NCBI RefSeq assembly: GCF_965263005.1 | Contig: NZ_OZ253579.1 | Location: 124,001-188,000 of the forward strand | Direction of reading: 5' to 3' | DNA length: 64,000 nucleotides | Source: Rariloculus sp965263005 | GTDB lineage: Bacteria > Pseudomonadota > Gammaproteobacteria > Steroidobacterales > Rariloculaceae | Shown: one piece after another, positions 60,414 through 64,000 of the stretch | Position numbering within the stretch: position 1 is the first letter of the stretch | Layout: the number at the start of each line of letters is the position of its first letter | Program-made: the position numbers and the translations under genes | The notes under the pieces: model-generated | What the model was told of the DNA's origin: nothing | What the model saw: the letters and a program-made list of their open reading frames with translations, nothing else | Databases searched by the model: none

Positions 60414-60630
60414 CGGCCGGCTCGTCACCCAACCTGCCCTCGATTTTCAACGACGGCGCGCTCGTGCACCGGGCCGCGACGACCACTGGCCGGTCGTGGG
60501 CATGCCGGAATCCAGACGGTTCATTTTCGAGCTCGACAAACTTCCGTCGGCAGGCATGCTCAAGGGCTATCGGCCGACATTTCAGCTTGATGAGCTCATC
60601 GATAGGCTCGACAAAACTGACTGTGCCCAT
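60379..60630 (-). CDS. Uncertain small hypothetical protein
   Basis: An 83-codon minus-strand frame in the gap after the RecJ-like gene, overlapping its 3' end by 35 bp. The predicted product, beginning MGTVSFVEPIDELIKLKCRP and containing ALEHACRRKFVELENE, is charged and fairly ordinary in composition, but I know no family for it and the ribosome site is weak. It may be spurious. Confidence 0.22.
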   Translation of the reverse strand: MGTVSFVEPIDELIKLKCRPIALEHACRRKFVELENEPSGFRHAHDRPVVVAARCTSAPSLKIEGRLGDEPAVTRLASPAPGC

Positions 60631-60732
60631 CTTTTATCCCGGCGAGTGCTTGACATTCCAGCCTGATTTGCGTCAGATTGCGGTTCTTGTCGACCGTCCG
60701 GTTTCGGTGTTGCTTTGGGGGGAGGAAGTCCA
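60414..60732. other. Gap between the RecJ-like and ankyrin genes
   Basis: Apart from the doubtful minus-strand frame at 60379-60630, this 319-base gap shows no gene. GGAGGAAG at 60721-60728 is the ribosome site of the ankyrin gene. A promoter for the ankyrin-cytochrome pair should be here, but I cannot point to one with confidence. Confidence 0.4.
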
Positions 60733-62274
60733 TTGTCTGTTAATCGAACGATCCAGGCCGCCGGCTTGGCTGTGGTGTGCTTCGCCCTACATGGTGTGGT
60801 CATCGCTTCGCCGCTGGCCGACGCGAGTGAGACGGCCGACTGGCGCCGCGTTGCTGATCTGCTGAGCGCGGGCGACGAAGTCGGTGAGGCGCAGCCCGAC
60901 GGGACGACCGCCCTGATGTGGGCAGCGTACCATCGCAATACTGGACTGGCACGGGAACTGCTGGAGCACGGTGCGGAGCCGAACGCGACGAATCGTTATG
61001 GTCTCTCCGCATTGTCTCAGGCTGCGCTGGTCGGCGAGGCCGAGCTGATCGGGGCGCTGCTCGAGCACGGCGCCGATCCGAACGCGAAGCTTCCGGAAGG
61101 CGATACGCCGCTTATGCTGGCCGCTCGCAGCGGCAGTCTCGAGTCCGTTCAGTTGCTGCTCGATGCCGGTGCCGATGTATCGGCGCGGGAGGGGCATCAC
61201 GGCGAGAACGCGTTGATGTGGGCCGCGGGCGAGAATCACGCCGATATCGTGAGCCTCTTGCTCGAGCACGGCGCTGAGGTTGGCGCCGTCTCGACCGAAT
61301 TCACCTGGGACCTGACGCAGACCGGCGTGGCCTCGGAACTGCCTCGCGGTGGATTGACCGCGCTGATGCACGCGGGGCGCGAGAACGCGATCGACGCCGC
61401 GCGTGTGCTGCGCGACGCCGGCGCCGATCCGAACAGCACCGATCCGCGGGGGATCAGCACGCTGCGTGTGGCAATCACGAACACGAACCTGGATCTTGCA
61501 ACGCTGCTGCTCGACGCCGGTGCCGATCCAAACGATGGTGCGCTGATCGAAGCGATCAAACTACGCACGCTTTACTTCCCGCGCGCAGCGAAGGATCACA
61601 TCGAGCAGACAACTCCTACGGACATGATCGTCAGGCTGCTCGACGAGGGCGCCGACATCGCCTTCGTTCCCGAGACCGGCATGGTCAAGCAGATGTGGAC
61701 CGAAGCCGAGCACCCGAACGAGCTGCCGCTCTATCTGGCGGCACAGGGCCAGGACATCGGGCTCATGGATATGCTGATCGAGCGAGGTGCCGATGTCGCG
61801 CCCACGGTGAGCAGCAAAGGTGTCTCGATTCTGACGGCCGCGCTGGGCATGGACGCGCACGCCGGCAACGGAGGCATGGCGCTTCCGCGCCCCGACATGG
61901 AACACGCGCTTCGCGTCGGCGCGTACGCGCTGGAGCACGGCGCCCCGATCGATACCGCAAACAATTGGGGCGAAACTGCATTGCATATGGCTGCGACGCT
62001 TGGCTGGATCGAGCTCGTACCGTTCCTGCTCGAGAACGGCGCGCCGCTTGACGTCATGGATGCGAACAACCGTTTGCCTGTCCATGCGGCCAACGCCATT
62101 CCGCGCATCGAGGATATGATGGTTCTACGAATCGATCCTGTCGTTTACCCGGAGATTCTTGCGCTGATTCGCGAAGCGATGGACGCGGCCGGCATCGAGG
62201 AGACCGAGTGGGTCGCGCCGCCGCCGAAGGATCCGGAAGCGGAAGCCGAAGCAGAGGAAACCGACGAAGCGTAG
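60733..62274 (+). CDS. Exported ankyrin-repeat protein
   Basis: A 513-residue protein starting at TTG 60733, directly after GGAGGAAG. Residues 1-26 form a signal peptide (AGLAVVCFALHGVVIASP), so the repeats are outside the cytoplasm. About ten ankyrin units follow, such as GTTALMWAAYHRNTGLARE, LLEHGAEPNATNRYGLSALS, GDTPLMLAARSGSLESVQLL and GETALHMAATLGWIELVPFL. The C-terminus is a poly-acidic tail (EAEAEAEETDEA). It precedes the DUF1592-type cytochrome gene by 25 bp and is probably co-transcribed; in other genomes such pairs occur repeatedly. The binding partner is unknown. Confidence 0.85.
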   Translation: MSVNRTIQAAGLAVVCFALHGVVIASPLADASETADWRRVADLLSAGDEVGEAQPDGTTALMWAAYHRNTGLARELLEHGAEPNATNRYGLSALSQAALVGEAELIGALLEHGADPNAKLPEGDTPLMLAARSGSLESVQLLLDAGADVSAREGHHGENALMWAAGENHADIVSLLLEHGAEVGAVSTEFTWDLTQTGVASELPRGGLTALMHAGRENAIDAARVLRDAGADPNSTDPRGISTLRVAITNTNLDLATLLLDAGADPNDGALIEAIKLRTLYFPRAAKDHIEQTTPTDMIVRLLDEGADIAFVPETGMVKQMWTEAEHPNELPLYLAAQGQDIGLMDMLIERGADVAPTVSSKGVSILTAALGMDAHAGNGGMALPRPDMEHALRVGAYALEHGAPIDTANNWGETALHMAATLGWIELVPFLLENGAPLDVMDANNRLPVHAANAIPRIEDMMVLRIDPVVYPEILALIREAMDAAGIEETEWVAPPPKDPEAEAEAEETDEA

Positions 62275-62299
62275 AAAACAGAGACGAAGTAGCGCACGA

Positions 62300-64000
62300 A
62301 TGCAAAGACACAACAAACAATCCGGGGGCGCAAGACTCCTGCCTGTTCTGGCGCTTGTAGCTGTCGCCGGCGTCGGTGGCTACATCGGGCTGCAATATTT
62401 GGGTGGCTCCGAACTCGATCTGGGCGACCAGCTTGCGATGGCCGACAGGTACTGCGTGGACTGTCACAACAGCGCCGAATTTGCGGGAGGCGTATCGTTC
62501 GAGTCGCTGACCGCGGATGGCGTGCATACCGACGCGGCTGTCTGGGAGCGAGTGGTTCGCAAGCTCCGCGCCGGCGCGATGCCGCCGCGAGAAGCTACGG
62601 CGCGACCCGAAGCCGAAGAGGTCGATTGGCTGATCCAGTCGGTTGAGACCACGCTCGACACCGCGTTTGCGAACAACCCGCAGCCGCCGTCGCCGCTGAT
62701 CCACCGCCTGAATCGAACCGAATACACTAACGCAATTCGCGATCTGTTTGAGCTTGAGATCGACGCGTCCGCTTACCTTCCGCCCGACAATGTCGTCGAG
62801 GGTTTCGACAATATCTCCGAAGCATTGTCGATCTCGCCTGCCCTGCTCGAAGGTTATCTGTCCGCATCTGCGAGAGTGACGGCGTTTGCCGTCGGCGATC
62901 CGAATCAGCGGCCGTACGCGAGCACCTATCGCGCGAAGCCGGATCTGTCGCAGAGCGAATACGTTCCTGGCGCGCCGCTCGGCACGATCGGCGGTCTCGT
63001 TTTCGAGCACTATTTCCCGGTTGATGGCATCTACCGTTTCGAACCGAAACTTTACCGGCAGATCCTGGCCAGCGTTCGTGGTCTTGAGTTCCCACGGACG
63101 CTCGAGGTCGCGATCGACAAGGAAGTCGTGCATACGGCTGACTTCGGAGGTCTCGACGACCAGAAGCGGTCGAACGAGGACAACGCGTTTGAGGTCGCCG
63201 AGGAAATCGATGACCGGCTCGCATTCGATCACTTCGTGGCGGCAGGGCCGCGCACCATTGCCGTCACGTTCCGGCGCAAGCCGCCTACGCAATCGGCCCT
63301 GCTTTGGAAGGAGTACAGGCGCCAGCTCATCGACAGCAACGAGGATCGGGGTCTGCCGCATGTGCATACGGTTGGTATCACGGGACCCCTGACCGTTGCA
63401 GGCGTGGGCGACACGCCAAGCCGCCGCAAAATCTTCAGTTGCACGCCGCAGGGCGAAGAGGACGAAACATTCTGTGCAACGGAAATCCTGTCCCGGCTCG
63501 CCCGGCAGGCGTATCGCCGTCCGGTCACAGAGGGCGAAGTCACAGAGCTGATGAACTTCTACGAAATGGGCCGTGATGGCGCTACGTTCGACAAGGGCAT
63601 CGAGAATGCGCTCAGGCGAATGATCTCCGGCGCCGAGTTCCTGTTCCGCGCCGAGTCGGATCCGGCCGACGTTGCGCCAGGTGAGGCCTATCGAATCACG
63701 GATCTCGAACTCGCCTCGAGACTGTCATTCTTTATCTGGAGTTCACTTCCCGATGAGGAATTGATCGATCTCGCTCTCCAATCGGAGCTTTCGAATCCCG
63801 AGACGCTCAGAGCGCAGCTCGACCGAATGCTCGCGGATCCGAAGTCGAGCGCGCTGATCCAGGATTTCTCCGGCCAGTGGTTCGCGCTCCGCAATCTGGA
63901 GGGCATCGTTCCGGATCCGGGAATCTTTCCCGATTTCGACAACAATTTGCGGGTCGCCCTGGTTCGGGAGACGGAACTGTTGTTCGACACGATCGTTCGT
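62300..64000 (+). CDS. DUF1592/DUF1587-type c-type cytochrome (partial, C-terminus beyond right edge)
   Basis: At least 567 residues of a large exported protein: transmembrane or signal segment at about 13-33 (LLPVLALVAVAGVGGYIG), a planctomycete-type cytochrome c domain with the heme motif CVDCH (residues 52-56) and GAMPPRE, then a DUF1587 region (HRLNRTEYTNAIRDLFEL), a carbohydrate-binding-like module (about 200-350), a DUF1595 helix (CATEILSRLARQAYRRPVTE) and the start of DUF1592 (ELASRLSFFIWSSLPDEELI). DUF1588 and DUF1585 regions would follow outside the window. The family is abundant in polymer-degrading marine and soil bacteria, but its reaction is not established. Confidence 0.85.
   Translation, partial: MQRHNKQSGGARLLPVLALVAVAGVGGYIGLQYLGGSELDLGDQLAMADRYCVDCHNSAEFAGGVSFESLTADGVHTDAAVWERVVRKLRAGAMPPREATARPEAEEVDWLIQSVETTLDTAFANNPQPPSPLIHRLNRTEYTNAIRDLFELEIDASAYLPPDNVVEGFDNISEALSISPALLEGYLSASARVTAFAVGDPNQRPYASTYRAKPDLSQSEYVPGAPLGTIGGLVFEHYFPVDGIYRFEPKLYRQILASVRGLEFPRTLEVAIDKEVVHTADFGGLDDQKRSNEDNAFEVAEEIDDRLAFDHFVAAGPRTIAVTFRRKPPTQSALLWKEYRRQLIDSNEDRGLPHVHTVGITGPLTVAGVGDTPSRRKIFSCTPQGEEDETFCATEILSRLARQAYRRPVTEGEVTELMNFYEMGRDGATFDKGIENALRRMISGAEFLFRAESDPADVAPGEAYRITDLELASRLSFFIWSSLPDEELIDLALQSELSNPETLRAQLDRMLADPKSSALIQDFSGQWFALRNLEGIVPDPGIFPDFDNNLRVALVRETELLFDTIVR

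Overview
The window is a GC-rich chromosome segment from a gammaproteobacterium. The evidence is gene content and order: an M23 peptidase gene directly upstream of secA, RhlB-, GreB- and SohB-type proteins, and an mlaFEDCB operon. Paralogous DUF6152-type secreted proteins, ankyrin-repeat proteins and a DUF1592-type cytochrome point towards the Steroidobacterales/Woeseiales neighbourhood, but that placement is an inference from family content, not a phylogeny. I see no rRNA, tRNA, CRISPR array, prophage or transposase.

Left part (1-17.6 kb): the N-terminal two thirds of secA run off the left edge, followed by an M23 peptidase, rhlB, cysQ, a small YdcH-type protein, glucokinase, an EF-G-like GTPase, a fused 5-oxoprolinase, sohB-lipA, divergent greB, an OmpA-domain envelope protein and glyoxalase I. 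Next (17.6-24.6 kb) is a tightly overlapping minus-strand operon, moxR-DUF58-DUF4381-batA-batBC-batD. From 24.7 to 29.9 kb there is a beta-propeller lipoprotein, a Sco1 copper chaperone, an HpaB-family flavin oxygenase and an FMN glutamate-synthase-like protein.

The most interesting block is 30.1-36.6 kb: a CDP-alcohol phosphatidyltransferase, a medium-chain dehydrogenase, a pterin-synthase-fold protein that has lost its catalytic residues, a glycosyltransferase, a methyltransferase, a stand-alone RibD-type reductase and a GTP cyclohydrolase II with a degenerate RibB half. Together they look like a dedicated GTP-derived pathway making a glycosylated, methylated and possibly lipid-anchored pyrimidine or pterin compound that I cannot name. 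A creatininase-family amidohydrolase at 41 kb may belong to it.

From 36.7 kb rightward lie secreted DUF6152-related proteins, citramalate synthase, a serine hydrolase, an atypical Nramp-family transporter, a phosphate-porin-like protein behind a convincing PHO box, a PQQ-type sugar dehydrogenase, the mla phospholipid-transport genes, a bactofilin with a methyltransferase-like partner, an NhaC-type antiporter, a RecJ-like nuclease, and an ankyrin/cytochrome pair cut by the right edge.

A family of non-coding, palindromic, about 165 bp MITE-like elements (ends TAGCAGCCCGTGGCAA) occurs six times: four near full length, one 105 bp variant and one end fragment. In four cases the terminal TAG is the stop codon of the adjoining gene; one copy splits mlaC from mlaB, and four copies lie within 6.7 kb between 35.3 and 42.0 kb.
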